Shown piece after piece: positions 54,338-63,387 of a stretch of DNA of 64,000 bases (position 1 is the stretch's first letter; the number at the start of each line of letters is the position of its first letter). The DNA comes from TMED78 sp036337035 (GTDB lineage Bacteria > Pseudomonadota > Gammaproteobacteria > Steroidobacterales > Rariloculaceae): positions 178,181 through 242,180 of the forward strand of contig JAYZFC010000005.1 in the NCBI GenBank assembly GCA_036337035.1. The letters are read 5' to 3'. Position numbers and translations under genes: made by a program. The notes under the pieces were generated by a model. It was not told the origin of the DNA. It saw nothing but the letters and a program-made list of their open reading frames with translations, and searched no databases.

Positions 54338-54979
54338 TTAAGTATTTCTTTTTTTAATAATACTAACTTTTCTCTCTTCACCACTCATCATTCTACTAAT
54401 GTTGCTCCTATGACTATAAGCTATGAGAATAGATATTGCTAAAGTAAGAATAAATAAATGATTAGCTAATGAAAAATTTTCTAAGGCTAAATAGATAGCA
54501 GCAATAATTGGTGCACTAACTGTAGCAAGACCAACAAATCCAGTTATCAATATAATAAATAGCCACATTGCTATAATTGGGGCAAAAATAACTGGAGCGG
54601 ATACAAACAAAACACCTGCTGCTGTAGCACCTCCTTTGCCCCCTCTAAAACCATACCAGATAGGCCAAATGTGGCCAACTATTGTGAAAAAACCTACTAA
54701 ATATAAAATTATATCTTGATCTATTGAAGCTGATATTCCTAAAAATCCTAAATTAAATGAAGGAAGGAAAAAACATGCAAACACACCTTTACTAAAATCA
54801 ATGATTAAAACCAATAATCCAAATAATTTCCCTTGAGTTAATAAAGCATTAGTTGCTCCTGCATTGCCACTACCTTGCTCCCTTATATCTACTCCACCAA
54901 AAAATCTTGAAATAAAAAGAGCGCCAACAATAGAGCCAATAAAATAGGCAAAAATAATTTTAAAAAAAATATCTACCAT
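54338..54979 (-). CDS. plsY: Glycerol-3-phosphate acyltransferase PlsY
   Basis: Inner-membrane enzyme that moves acyl groups from acyl-phosphate to glycerol-3-phosphate, making lysophosphatidate. The 213 residues have five hydrophobic segments and the motifs GSGNAGATN and FRGGKGGATAAGV. It is in an array with fatty-acid-modification genes and lies 8 bases behind the DUF6152-like gene. Confidence 0.96.
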   Translation of the reverse strand: MVDIFFKIIFAYFIGSIVGALFISRFFGGVDIREQGSGNAGATNALLTQGKLFGLLVLIIDFSKGVFACFFLPSFNLGFLGISASIDQDIILYLVGFFTIVGHIWPIWYGFRGGKGGATAAGVLFVSAPVIFAPIIAMWLFIILITGFVGLATVSAPIIAAIYLALENFSLANHLFILTLAISILIAYSHRSNISRMMSGEERKVSIIKKRNT

Positions 54980-54987
54980 TTACCAAA

Positions 54988-56019
54988 TCAAATTTCTTCG
55001 TAAAGAGTACAGTCGTATATCCCTCTAACTTCTTGAGGATTCCATACCCAAAACGCATCCCAAGTATACGGTTCTATAAGAGTTTCAGCATCTTCAACAA
55101 TTAACTCATAATATAATCGACCTTCACTATTATTAAGTGTAAATCTTTCAAAAGTTTTAACATCTGTCGTTTGAGAAACTCCGACCCTATTAAAATATGG
55201 ATAGTTAATTTTTGTAGTTACTATTTCCAAAGTATTACTATCAACCCATTTACCAATTGAATACCCCAGAGGAGAAGGCAATATATTATCCTGATCTTGC
55301 TCTTCTAGATATATAGTCCTAGTCACATCAAATTCTTCAGCCTTAAGTTCTATATAATTCTCATACTCTATGAATTCAATTGGGTATGGATTACCCATTG
55401 TATTTGGCATTCCTGGTGAGATACATTTTTGCTGAAGATTGTCTTCATACTCATTCCATTCAGCTGCTAAAGATATTGCTTTATCAGTTAATGGGAAGTT
55501 TTCTGGGTCTCCAAAAAACCACCAACCTCTCTCCTTAAAGCCCCAAGACCAAACTCTATAAAAATCATTTTCTTCTTCTATACTTTTATTGATAGGAGGA
55601 GCTTCTGGAATAAACTCTCCAGCATCTGGCCATCTAGGAGTAGCATTTCTCGTTAATGGAACCTCAACTCCATTTGATAAAAGCATACTTGTTAAAACCA
55701 TCACATTATCCCTTCTTGTAGAAGGATTGCCAGCTAGGCTAATAACATCACCAATCTTAACATTGTCTTCACCTACACCCCTTCTTCGCTGTCCACTTAT
55801 CGATCCACCTTCTGCTAACCAGATAGAGCTAGGGTCTCCCTCTACTGTTTCAACTTCAAAAACTACATGTGGATTTTTCCATAACATATTAACTACCTTC
55901 CCTCTAACTTCTGTCACTACACTTCGATCAAATTCTGAAGTAGAGTGATGCGAAAAAGCGACAAACGGCAATAAAGAAAATAAAAAAAATATTTTTTTAC
56001 TATTAAGTAAAAGGTGCAT
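54988..56019 (-). CDS. Secreted DUF6152-like protein
   Basis: Unknown function. The 343 residues start with a signal peptide (hydrophobic FFLFSLLPFVAF) followed by HHSTSEFD and GKVVNMLWKNPHVVFEVET, the signature of DUF6152-type proteins frequent in marine gammaproteobacteria. The first 130 residues look like an OB-like beta domain; the rest has a lipocalin-like feel (W- and E-rich strands) but I cannot name it. It lies between the CFA-like gene (13 bases) and plsY (8 bases), so it probably belongs to the same transcript. Confidence 0.65.
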   Translation of the reverse strand: MHLLLNSKKIFFLFSLLPFVAFSHHSTSEFDRSVVTEVRGKVVNMLWKNPHVVFEVETVEGDPSSIWLAEGGSISGQRRRGVGEDNVKIGDVISLAGNPSTRRDNVMVLTSMLLSNGVEVPLTRNATPRWPDAGEFIPEAPPINKSIEEENDFYRVWSWGFKERGWWFFGDPENFPLTDKAISLAAEWNEYEDNLQQKCISPGMPNTMGNPYPIEFIEYENYIELKAEEFDVTRTIYLEEQDQDNILPSPLGYSIGKWVDSNTLEIVTTKINYPYFNRVGVSQTTDVKTFERFTLNNSEGRLYYELIVEDAETLIEPYTWDAFWVWNPQEVRGIYDCTLYEEI

Positions 56020-56032
56020 AGTCCTCTCCTAG

Positions 56033-57244
56033 TTATTTATTACTTTTATTGAACAAAAACTGTGAATTGCCGATTGATTTCTCAATAAATCCTCCCTCAC
56101 AGTAGCTAAAATAATATTCCCACATCCTAATAAAGTTTTCAGAATACCCTAATGATCGTATATCTACCAAATTTGATAACATTTTCTCACGCCAGTGCTT
56201 CAATGTTAATGCATAATCTAAGCCTATTTCATCTCTTTGAATTAATTCAAAATCAGTGGCTTTAGAAATTGATTGCATTAACTTAGGTACAGAAAATAGC
56301 GCTCCTCCAGGAAAAATATACTTCTGTATAAAATCTACAGATTTTCTTGAATACTCATATTGATTATCAGCAATAGTTATAGCTTGTATAAAAATCTTGC
56401 CATCATTTTTAACAAGATCACTACACTTTTTTAAATATGTTTCCAGAAACTTATGTCCTATTGCCTCGATCATCTCTATAGAAACTAACTTATCATATTG
56501 TCCATTTAAGTCTCTATAGTCTTTACGAAGTAAATTAATTCTGTCAGAAAGCTTCTCCTTATGAATCCACTTTTTTGCATACTCATATTGTTGTTCAGAA
56601 ATTGTTGTTGTGGTTACTTTACAACCATAATTACTTGCAGCAAAAATAGCCAAACCACCCCAACCCGTTCCTATTTCTAGAAGATGATCACTAGAGGATA
56701 GCTCTAAGCTTGAGCAAATTTTATCTAGCTTTTCATTTGAGGCTTGATCTAATGAAATATTTCTATCATTAAAAATTGCAGATGAATACATCATCATCTT
56801 ATCCAACCAAATTTTAAAAAAATCATTCCCTATATCATAATGGGCTTTGATATTTTTCTTACTTCCTGATTTTGTATTATTATTTATAAGATGAATTATC
56901 TTATTTATAGGTCTTTTTAGGCTACCTAGCCCTGAATTCATTGGATCTACTACCTCTCTGTTCCTTACAAAAAGCCGAATCACTTTTGTTAGATCATCAG
57001 CTGACCAATAACCTTTAATATAAGATTCACCTGCCCCTAAGCTCCCTCCGAATAAAACACTAGAATAAGTTCGTAAGTCTTTAATATTGATAGTTACAGT
57101 TAAATTATTACTAGAATCAATATCTCCATATGACCAACTTTTGCCTTTGTCTTTTATGATAAGGCAGCCATATTTAATATTTCCTAATAGCGAATGAATT
57201 AGTGATCTAGAAATTAAATTAATCATTATTGATACTGCCCTCAT
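56033..57244 (-). CDS. Cyclopropane-fatty-acid synthase-like methyltransferase 1
   Basis: SAM-dependent enzyme that modifies unsaturated acyl chains of phospholipids. The 403 residues hold an N-terminal lipid-binding domain (about 1-125) and the methyltransferase domain with LEIGTGWGGLAIFAA, VSIEMIEAIG and DYALTLKHWRE. The usual YSC active-site segment reads MMYSSAIF and the later histidine position reads FIQAIT, so it is of the Ser/Gln subgroup of COG2230, not the enteric Cys/His type. The start may instead be the ATG at 57226, six codons in, with GAGGG upstream. It follows DUF1365 by 8 bases. Confidence 0.85.
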   Translation of the reverse strand: MRAVSIMINLISRSLIHSLLGNIKYGCLIIKDKGKSWSYGDIDSSNNLTVTINIKDLRTYSSVLFGGSLGAGESYIKGYWSADDLTKVIRLFVRNREVVDPMNSGLGSLKRPINKIIHLINNNTKSGSKKNIKAHYDIGNDFFKIWLDKMMMYSSAIFNDRNISLDQASNEKLDKICSSLELSSSDHLLEIGTGWGGLAIFAASNYGCKVTTTTISEQQYEYAKKWIHKEKLSDRINLLRKDYRDLNGQYDKLVSIEMIEAIGHKFLETYLKKCSDLVKNDGKIFIQAITIADNQYEYSRKSVDFIQKYIFPGGALFSVPKLMQSISKATDFELIQRDEIGLDYALTLKHWREKMLSNLVDIRSLGYSENFIRMWEYYFSYCEGGFIEKSIGNSQFLFNKSNK

Positions 57245-57252
57245 AAAAAATA

Positions 57253-58014
57253 TTATTTATCTCTATTTGGATAATCATAATATACGCATCCCTTCATCCA
57301 TAAAATAAAGGCTTCCCAATAAATAACTAAGATAATTTTAAAAGTTATTAGCGGATAAAGTATTAACAATCTAAATAAATTAATACTTGTTATTGAAGTT
57401 TTTTTAGTTAATGAAAGTGTTGCATCAAAAAACTTATTTTTTTTCTCAAAGTTCTCCATATGAACAAAAATTGAATCAGACGGACAATTAAATTTCCATT
57501 CATAGTCTAAATCCATACTCATAAATGGAGAAACATGGAAATCTTTTTTTAATTTGAATTGACTAATATTTCTATCATTAATTACTTTTGAATTATCTAA
57601 CAAATAACAGTACTGATCTCCCCAAGGTGTATTATTAACTTCCACAATTATAAATCTTAGTTCTTTTTCATCAATGTCAGAAAAACAATAATAAAAAGAA
57701 ACTGGATTAAATCCATAGCCAAAATAACTAAGCTGTGTTAACAAGAAAATTTTTCCTTTAAATTCTTTACCCGTGTTTTCTTTTAAAAATTTTCTTACAC
57801 TTATAGCGAGGTCATCAGAAGATTTTCCCATATGATTTCTTCTATTAAAAGAAGCTAAATTAGGCTTATTAATAGACCAAAACCACTTATTATCAAATAT
57901 ACTATTAATTTCAGAGAGATCAAAATAAAACATAAATAATTTATATTTAAATTTATGATTAATCATGGACTTCCTTCGATGCCCAACATAACCTTCAAAA
58001 ATACAGCTATTCAC
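57253..58014 (-). CDS. DUF1365 family protein
   Basis: Unknown enzyme family that almost always travels with an amine-oxidase-like flavoprotein and CFA-like methyltransferases. The 253 residues start with the family hallmark EGYVGHRRKSMINHKFKYKL and contain YFGYGFNPVSFYYCF and VNNTPWGDQYCY. A hydrophobic stretch near 215-240 may sit at the membrane. It overlaps the flavoprotein gene by 8 bases. Confidence 0.85.
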   Translation of the reverse strand: MNSCIFEGYVGHRRKSMINHKFKYKLFMFYFDLSEINSIFDNKWFWSINKPNLASFNRRNHMGKSSDDLAISVRKFLKENTGKEFKGKIFLLTQLSYFGYGFNPVSFYYCFSDIDEKELRFIIVEVNNTPWGDQYCYLLDNSKVINDRNISQFKLKKDFHVSPFMSMDLDYEWKFNCPSDSIFVHMENFEKKNKFFDATLSLTKKTSITSINLFRLLILYPLITFKIILVIYWEAFILWMKGCVYYDYPNRDK

Positions 58015-59257
58015 TTAATGCACTTCCCTCAAAATGTTTGATGGCCTCTAGGGCACTCACAACTCCATCCTCATGGAATCCATTATACCAATAGGCACCG
58101 CAATAGAATGTACGATTATTACTAATTAAGCTGTGACTGGCTTGAGCTTCTATAGCAGAATTTGTAAATATTGGGTGTTGGTACTCAATTTTTCTAATTA
58201 TTTTATCTTTCTTAATCTGAGAAGAATTATTCAAAGTCACACAAAAAGTATATTTAGAATTAATTCCTTGAAGTATGTTCATATTATATGTAAGTGTTAC
58301 TAATTCCTGCTCTTGCTTGGGTATGTTGTAATTCCAAGCAGCCCATGCACGCTTATTTTTTGGAAGAAAGCTTTCATCTGTATGAAGAATTGCTTCGTTG
58401 GTTTGATATTTAATAGCGCCAAGGATTGCTTCTTCATTTTTAGAAGGATCTGATAAAATTCTTAGGGCTTGATCACTATGACAAGCTAGAAAAACACAAT
58501 CAAATCTTTGAGATTTTCCATCATTATGAGATATTTCAACTTTATCAGAATGCCTTGTAATAGACTCAATAGATTGATTAACTCTAATTTTTTCTTGGTA
58601 TCCTAAAATGAGTTTTTTCAAATACTCTTTTGATCCACCTTTAATAACTTTCCATGTAGGTCTATTGGCTAAAGATAATAATCCATGGTTATCAAAAAAA
58701 TTAACCAGAAATTTTAAGGGCATTGAAAAAATATTCCTTGGCTTTGAAGACCAAATAGCAGAAGACATTGGAACTAAGTATTTATCTATAAAGAATTCAG
58801 AATAATTATTCTTATTCAGATATTCACCTAGTGATATATCTGAATGATTTTGATTAATATACTTAACTGAATTCTTATTAAATTTAATAATATCTAACAA
58901 CATACGGTGATAAGTAAGGCTAAGTAAATTTCTTCTTTGAGAAAAAATGGTATTTAAATTTGTACCAGAGTATTCAAGGCCACTTTTATTGCAGCTAACA
59001 CTAAAACTCATATTGGTTGATTGATCTTCAACATTAAGCTCTTCGAGTAGACTAATGAAGTTAGAATAAGTTCTGTCATTAAATACAATAAATCCAGTAT
59101 CTACAGAATACAATTGATTTTCTAGCTCAAAATCAATTGTATTGACATGGCCGCCTATGTAATCAGCAGACTCAAATACGGTAATATCATGTTCTTTGTG
59201 AAGCTTATAAGCGACCACATTACCTGAGATTCCACTGCCTATTATTGCTATCTTCAC
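58007..59257 (-). CDS. Amine-oxidase-like FAD flavoprotein
   Basis: NAD/FAD-binding protein of the COG2907 group. The 416 residues start with a dinucleotide-binding motif IIGSGISGNVVAYKL and FESADYIGGHVNTID, and end with CGAYWYNGFHEDGVVSALEA, typical of flavin amine-oxidase folds. Relatives in Rhodobacter sphaeroides are linked to furan and methylated fatty acids under singlet-oxygen stress, so a fatty-acid desaturase/oxidase role is likely. It overlaps both neighbours (8 and 4 bases). Confidence 0.85.
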   Translation of the reverse strand: MKIAIIGSGISGNVVAYKLHKEHDITVFESADYIGGHVNTIDFELENQLYSVDTGFIVFNDRTYSNFISLLEELNVEDQSTNMSFSVSCNKSGLEYSGTNLNTIFSQRRNLLSLTYHRMLLDIIKFNKNSVKYINQNHSDISLGEYLNKNNYSEFFIDKYLVPMSSAIWSSKPRNIFSMPLKFLVNFFDNHGLLSLANRPTWKVIKGGSKEYLKKLILGYQEKIRVNQSIESITRHSDKVEISHNDGKSQRFDCVFLACHSDQALRILSDPSKNEEAILGAIKYQTNEAILHTDESFLPKNKRAWAAWNYNIPKQEQELVTLTYNMNILQGINSKYTFCVTLNNSSQIKKDKIIRKIEYQHPIFTNSAIEAQASHSLISNNRTFYCGAYWYNGFHEDGVVSALEAIKHFEGSALSE

Positions 59258-60054
59258 TTTTTATTATTTTTTATATCTTTAATGATCATCCTGAGATTAG
59301 GAAAAAATACATTAGTTGAAGCAATATAAGAATCATAACCTAAGTGTTTTTTATTCATATGCTTTTCTAAAAGAGCAGCCCCAGAAAACTTAAGTAACAA
59401 GAAATTCATTAATATTGGAGAGTATATAGACCACCACCCTCCATTAGATAAAGCTATAATATAAAAACCCCACCAAATACATGCATCTCCAAAATAATTA
59501 GGATGTCTAGTATATTTCCATAAACCATATTTTAATAATTTTCCTTTATTAATTGGATTTAATTTAAATAAATATAATTGATAATCGCCAATTGATTCGA
59601 AAAAAAATCCAACTACCCATAATAAAATACCTAATATACCAATATAATTAATAGGGTCTGTATTACTCATTATTATAAATAATGGCATTGAAATAACCCA
59701 AGCTAAAAAAGCTTGTAGCCCAAAAACAATATAAAGACTCTTCAGCCAAAAAAAAGGTTGGTTATTTGAACGAATATCCTGATATCTTTGGTCTTCTTCT
59801 TTTCCCCAATTCCTAATAGTTACATAAGCAGAAAGCCTTAAACCCCACAATAAAACCATAAGAAAAACTAATAATTGCTTAATTTGTAGAGTATCAATAA
59901 ATAATAAGGAAATTACTGAGCAAAAAATAAACATTAAAGACCATAGGCTATCTACTATACTTACATCATTGATTATTAAACTAACAATCCAAAAGATTAT
60001 TCCTAAAAAAATCAATAAAAATAATGCGAAAATATATATCTCTACATTAATCAT
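59254..60054 (-). CDS. DUF1295 membrane protein (steroid 5-alpha-reductase-like)
   Basis: Membrane protein of the DUF1295/COG3752 family, related to steroid reductases and isoprenylcysteine methyltransferases. The 266 residues have about seven hydrophobic segments, RLSAYVTIRNWGKEEDQRYQ and the C-terminal signature LWKYTRHPNYFGDACIWW. It may reduce or otherwise process a lipid double bond; inferred from the family and the cluster. It lies 2 bases behind the DUF2878 gene. Confidence 0.85.
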   Translation of the reverse strand: MINVEIYIFALFLLIFLGIIFWIVSLIINDVSIVDSLWSLMFIFCSVISLLFIDTLQIKQLLVFLMVLLWGLRLSAYVTIRNWGKEEDQRYQDIRSNNQPFFWLKSLYIVFGLQAFLAWVISMPLFIIMSNTDPINYIGILGILLWVVGFFFESIGDYQLYLFKLNPINKGKLLKYGLWKYTRHPNYFGDACIWWGFYIIALSNGGWWSIYSPILMNFLLLKFSGAALLEKHMNKKHLGYDSYIASTNVFFPNLRMIIKDIKNNKK

Positions 60055-60056
60055 AT

Positions 60057-60575
60057 TTAATTATCTTTAATAAAAAATTTATCAAGACTGTTTGAAATAT
60101 AAAATAATAATGGAAACATAACACCCCAACCAATAGCTAATACTAGAAAGGATAAATCTCTATCAGGAAAATCTACAGCTCCTAGTTTTTCTCCGCCATA
60201 AAAAGCTAATGGGCCACCAATAAAGCCAAATAAAGTAGATAAAACTTTTCTTCCATTTAACCATGATAGAGAAATATCGATTGTAGTAGAAAATGATATC
60301 CACATAGCTACTATCCAAAGGGGAGCTAAACCAATAATTTGTTTACCAGAAGGATATTGAACAATATCAAATGCTATAATTAAATTTTCCCAGAATAAGC
60401 CTATAAAACTAACAATTAAAATAAAAAAAAATTCTCTTATAAAATTAGATCTAACTAAAAAATAATAAAAACTAACAACAAGAACTACAAAAGGGCCAAG
60501 CCAAAATATACTGTTCGCTGCACCAAGGACACATGCAAACCAGCCAGCTTGAAAAAATAAAAAATTAATTAACAT
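60057..60575 (-). CDS. DUF2878 membrane protein
   Basis: The 172 residues form about five hydrophobic segments, starting FFQAGWFACVLGAANSIFWL and including GPLAFYGGEKLGAVDFPD, which fits DUF2878. The function is unknown; it is regularly found with CFA-like, DUF1365 and DUF1295 genes. It is one base behind the CFA-like gene 2. Confidence 0.75.
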   Translation of the reverse strand: MLINFLFFQAGWFACVLGAANSIFWLGPFVVLVVSFYYFLVRSNFIREFFFILIVSFIGLFWENLIIAFDIVQYPSGKQIIGLAPLWIVAMWISFSTTIDISLSWLNGRKVLSTLFGFIGGPLAFYGGEKLGAVDFPDRDLSFLVLAIGWGVMFPLLFYISNSLDKFFIKDN

Positions 60576-60576
60576 T

Positions 60577-61626
60577 CTATAACCTCTTTTTAAAAAGGTA
60601 GTGGCTCACTAACCATTCTTGACCATTATCATAACCAAATAATTCAGCGCAAGACATAAAAAACATCCTCCATCTCATCCACCATAAATACTCATCTTTC
60701 TTGCCATAAGTCTTGCTCAATATATCCAAAACCTCTCTTTTGTTTCTATCCATATTCTCAAGCCAAGCATTTGAAGTTTTTTGATAATGCAATCCACTCC
60801 AAACCCACTGGTTTGTAATAGATAAATTCTCCTGAAAATTAAGCGGTAAGTTTAAGCTTGGCATAATACCTCCTGAAAAAAAATACTTTGCCATCCAGTC
60901 ATCTTCATTAATTTCTATAAATTCGTATGGTACTGACCTATGACAAAATATATGCATAAAAAATGTTCCACTAGGTTTTAGCCAATCAGATACTCTCCTA
61001 AACATCTCTTTATAATTCCTAATATGTTCAAACATCTCTATAGAAACAATCCGATCATATGATTGATTGGGAGCAAAATAATTCATATCATCAGTAATTA
61101 CTTCCAAATTTTCTATATTGTTTTCTTTTGCTATTTTATCGATCTCTGACTTCTGTCTCTTTGAGTTTGATACTGCTGTAAATCTTGATTTAGAGTAAAT
61201 TTTTGCATTTCTTAAACTAAAAGACCCCCAGCCACAACCAAGATCAAGAATATCTTCTCCATCCTTTATCATTGCTCTTTCAGTAGATAGGTCTAAGGCG
61301 CTTTCTTCAGAATCGCTTAAAGAATTTTCTTCATTCCCCCAATAACCACAACTATATTTTAAATTCTTACCTAGAATTAATTTAAAAAACTCTGCCGGTA
61401 CCTCGTAGTGTTGCTCATTAGCTAGCTCTGGAACTAATGCAACTTCACTGCTGTCCATCATAGATAAAAATTTTTGGAGATGTTTACTAGAATTTTCAAT
61501 ATTATTTATATTGATTTTATTAAGACGATTTTTAAGAAGTTTTCTTATGCCATACCTTACTAGAAAATCTGGAAGTTGGCCCTTTTCAGCTAGAGTAGTT
61601 AACATTTTTTTAAAAAAAATAGTCAT
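60577..61626 (-). CDS. Cyclopropane-fatty-acid synthase-like methyltransferase 2
   Basis: Second COG2230-type enzyme. The 349 residues start MTIFFKKMLTTLAEKG; an upstream in-frame ATG at 61683 would overlap the permease gene by 55 bases, so I prefer 61626. It lacks the longer N-terminal domain of copy 1, has YSCGYW with the catalytic-type cysteine, ILDLGCGWGSFSLR, VSIEMFEHI and MHIFCHR. It resembles the coclaurine-N-methyltransferase-like branch of the CFA superfamily. The two copies therefore probably do different steps. Confidence 0.85.
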   Translation of the reverse strand: MTIFFKKMLTTLAEKGQLPDFLVRYGIRKLLKNRLNKININNIENSSKHLQKFLSMMDSSEVALVPELANEQHYEVPAEFFKLILGKNLKYSCGYWGNEENSLSDSEESALDLSTERAMIKDGEDILDLGCGWGSFSLRNAKIYSKSRFTAVSNSKRQKSEIDKIAKENNIENLEVITDDMNYFAPNQSYDRIVSIEMFEHIRNYKEMFRRVSDWLKPSGTFFMHIFCHRSVPYEFIEINEDDWMAKYFFSGGIMPSLNLPLNFQENLSITNQWVWSGLHYQKTSNAWLENMDRNKREVLDILSKTYGKKDEYLWWMRWRMFFMSCAELFGYDNGQEWLVSHYLFKKRL

Positions 61627-61628
61627 GT

Positions 61629-62390
61629 TTAATTTTTTAATTTGTAACCAGTTTTGAAAATTCGCCATACAATAAATAAACAAATTAATAAAAATGAAAA
61701 AGACATAGCGACACTTAAAAATATACTGACATCAGAAACTCCATAGAAGCTCCATCTAAATCCACTTATTAGATAAACTACAGGGTTAAACATAGTTACT
61801 TTTTGCCAGAAAGGATCTAACATGTTAATTGAATAAAAACTTCCTCCTAAAAAAGTTAGGGGTGTTATAACTAGTAGCGGAATAATCTGTAATTTCTCAA
61901 ACCCATCAGCCCAAATACCAATTATGAAACCAAATAGACTAAATGTTACTGATGTAAGTATCATAAATAGTGCCATCAAAACATAATGATCTATATTCAA
62001 ATCTACAAAAAAACCTGCTGTAATAAGTATGATGGATGCAACGATTATTGACTTAGTAGCTGCTGCTCCTACATAACCAAGAACTATCTCTAAAGACGAT
62101 ATAGGTGCAGATAAAATCTCATATATAGTTCCTGTAAATCTTGGAAAATAAATACCAAATGCAGCATTAGTTACACTCTGCGTCAAAAGCGATAGCATGA
62201 TCAAACCTGGAACAATAAATTCACCATAACTAACCCCATCTATCTCTTGAATCCTTGAACCTATAGCAGACCCAAAGACAACAAAATACAAAGAAGTAGA
62301 AATGACAGGTGAAACAATTGTTTGGAATAATGTTCTCCAAGCCCTATCCATTTCAAATAAATAAATAGCTTTAATTGAATAAAAATTCAT
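61629..62390 (-). CDS. yadH: ABC-2 type permease (YadH-like)
   Basis: Membrane half of an exporter. The 253 residues have six hydrophobic segments and close likeness to YadH in GEFIVPGLIMLSLLTQ, TPLTFLGGSFYSINML and NPVVYLISGFRW. The ATG overlaps the ATPase gene by 4 bases. The substrate is unknown; the adjacent lipid genes suggest a lipid or a lipophilic compound (inference). Confidence 0.88.
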   Translation of the reverse strand: MNFYSIKAIYLFEMDRAWRTLFQTIVSPVISTSLYFVVFGSAIGSRIQEIDGVSYGEFIVPGLIMLSLLTQSVTNAAFGIYFPRFTGTIYEILSAPISSLEIVLGYVGAAATKSIIVASIILITAGFFVDLNIDHYVLMALFMILTSVTFSLFGFIIGIWADGFEKLQIIPLLVITPLTFLGGSFYSINMLDPFWQKVTMFNPVVYLISGFRWSFYGVSDVSIFLSVAMSFSFLLICLFIVWRIFKTGYKLKN

Positions 62391-63310
62391 TTTGATTCAC
62401 GCAATAGCTTTACAAATATGTCTTCTAAGGAGCTTTTAATAGTAGCTATATCTTTTATACCTATATTAAGACTACTCATTTTAGATAATAAATTATTAAT
62501 TTCTGAACTAGCGCTATAACTATCATAAATAAATGTTAGCTGATTCTGATCTTTATTAAGCTTAAGTTGATAACCTGATAATTCTGCTGGTATGTTGGTA
62601 AGCTTTTCGGCTAGTTGTAGAATTAACTTTTTCTCTCCTAGCTTCTGAACCATCTCATCCTTATTTTCAATTAGTATTATTTCTCCATTATTAATGATTC
62701 CAATCCTATCTGCTAACTGTTCGGCTTCCTCTATGTAATGGGTTGTAAGAATAATTGTTCTTTCAGATTCTCTAAAAGTTTTTAAGGTCTCCCACATAGA
62801 TTTTCTTAACTCAACATCGACTCCAGCGGTTGGTTCATCAAGAAACAAAATGTTTGGATCATGAGCTAAAGCTTTTGCCATTAACAGCCTTCTTTTCATG
62901 CCTCCTGATAAATCCTGTACTCTATCATCTCTCTTATCCCATAAAGACAAATCTTTTAATATTTTCGTTAAATTTTTTTCATCAGGAGGCAAGCCAAATA
63001 CTCCTCGACTAAATCTAACAGTAGGAAGAACTTTAATAAATGCATCTGTTGTTAACTCTTGGGGAACAAGTCCAATCAATGATCGAGTTTTTCGATAATT
63101 ATCGACAATATCATAGCCATCAACTTTAACGGAGCCACTCGTTGCATTAACAATACCACAGATAATATTTATTAAAGTTGACTTACCTGCACCATTTGGG
63201 CCTAAAAGTGCAAATATTTCACCTTTATTAATCTGCAGATTAATATTGTTTAATGCTTTAAAACCATTCTCGTAAGTTTTAAACAATTTTTTGATTTTTA
63301 TCGCATCCAA
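62387..63310 (-). CDS. yadG: ABC transporter ATPase (YadG-like)
   Basis: Cytoplasmic ATPase of the YadGH-type exporter. The 307 residues contain Walker A GPNGAGKST, signature LSGGMKRRLLMAKAL, Walker B ILFLDEPTAGVD and the switch TTHYIEEAEQLADR, then a C-terminal tail as in ABC-2 ATPases. I start it at the TTG at 63310 (GGAG 6 bases upstream); a TTG at 63325 has no such site. Only 28 bases separate this start from the rRNA terminator stem. Confidence 0.9.
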   Translation of the reverse strand: MDAIKIKKLFKTYENGFKALNNINLQINKGEIFALLGPNGAGKSTLINIICGIVNATSGSVKVDGYDIVDNYRKTRSLIGLVPQELTTDAFIKVLPTVRFSRGVFGLPPDEKNLTKILKDLSLWDKRDDRVQDLSGGMKRRLLMAKALAHDPNILFLDEPTAGVDVELRKSMWETLKTFRESERTIILTTHYIEEAEQLADRIGIINNGEIILIENKDEMVQKLGEKKLILQLAEKLTNIPAELSGYQLKLNKDQNQLTFIYDSYSASSEINNLLSKMSSLNIGIKDIATIKSSLEDIFVKLLRESK

Positions 63311-63338
63311 TACTAACTCCGCCAAAAAAAATCATGTA

Positions 63339-63376
63339 AAAAACCCTCTTAGTTTATAAGAACTAAGAGGGTTTTT
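63339..63376 (-). terminator. rRNA operon terminator
   Basis: A perfect 16-bp stem, AAAAACCCTCTTAGTT against AACTAAGAGGGTTTTT, with a 6-base loop. It lies about 12 bases past the 5S 3' end. The stem starts and ends with A/T runs, so it should terminate in both directions. Confidence 0.9.
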
Positions 63377-63387
63377 ATAAAATATAG

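Noticed and set aside
61627..61683. Upstream start for CFA-like copy 2
   Set aside because: It would overlap the permease gene by 55 bases and adds residues unlike the family; the ATG at 61626 fits the permease stop.
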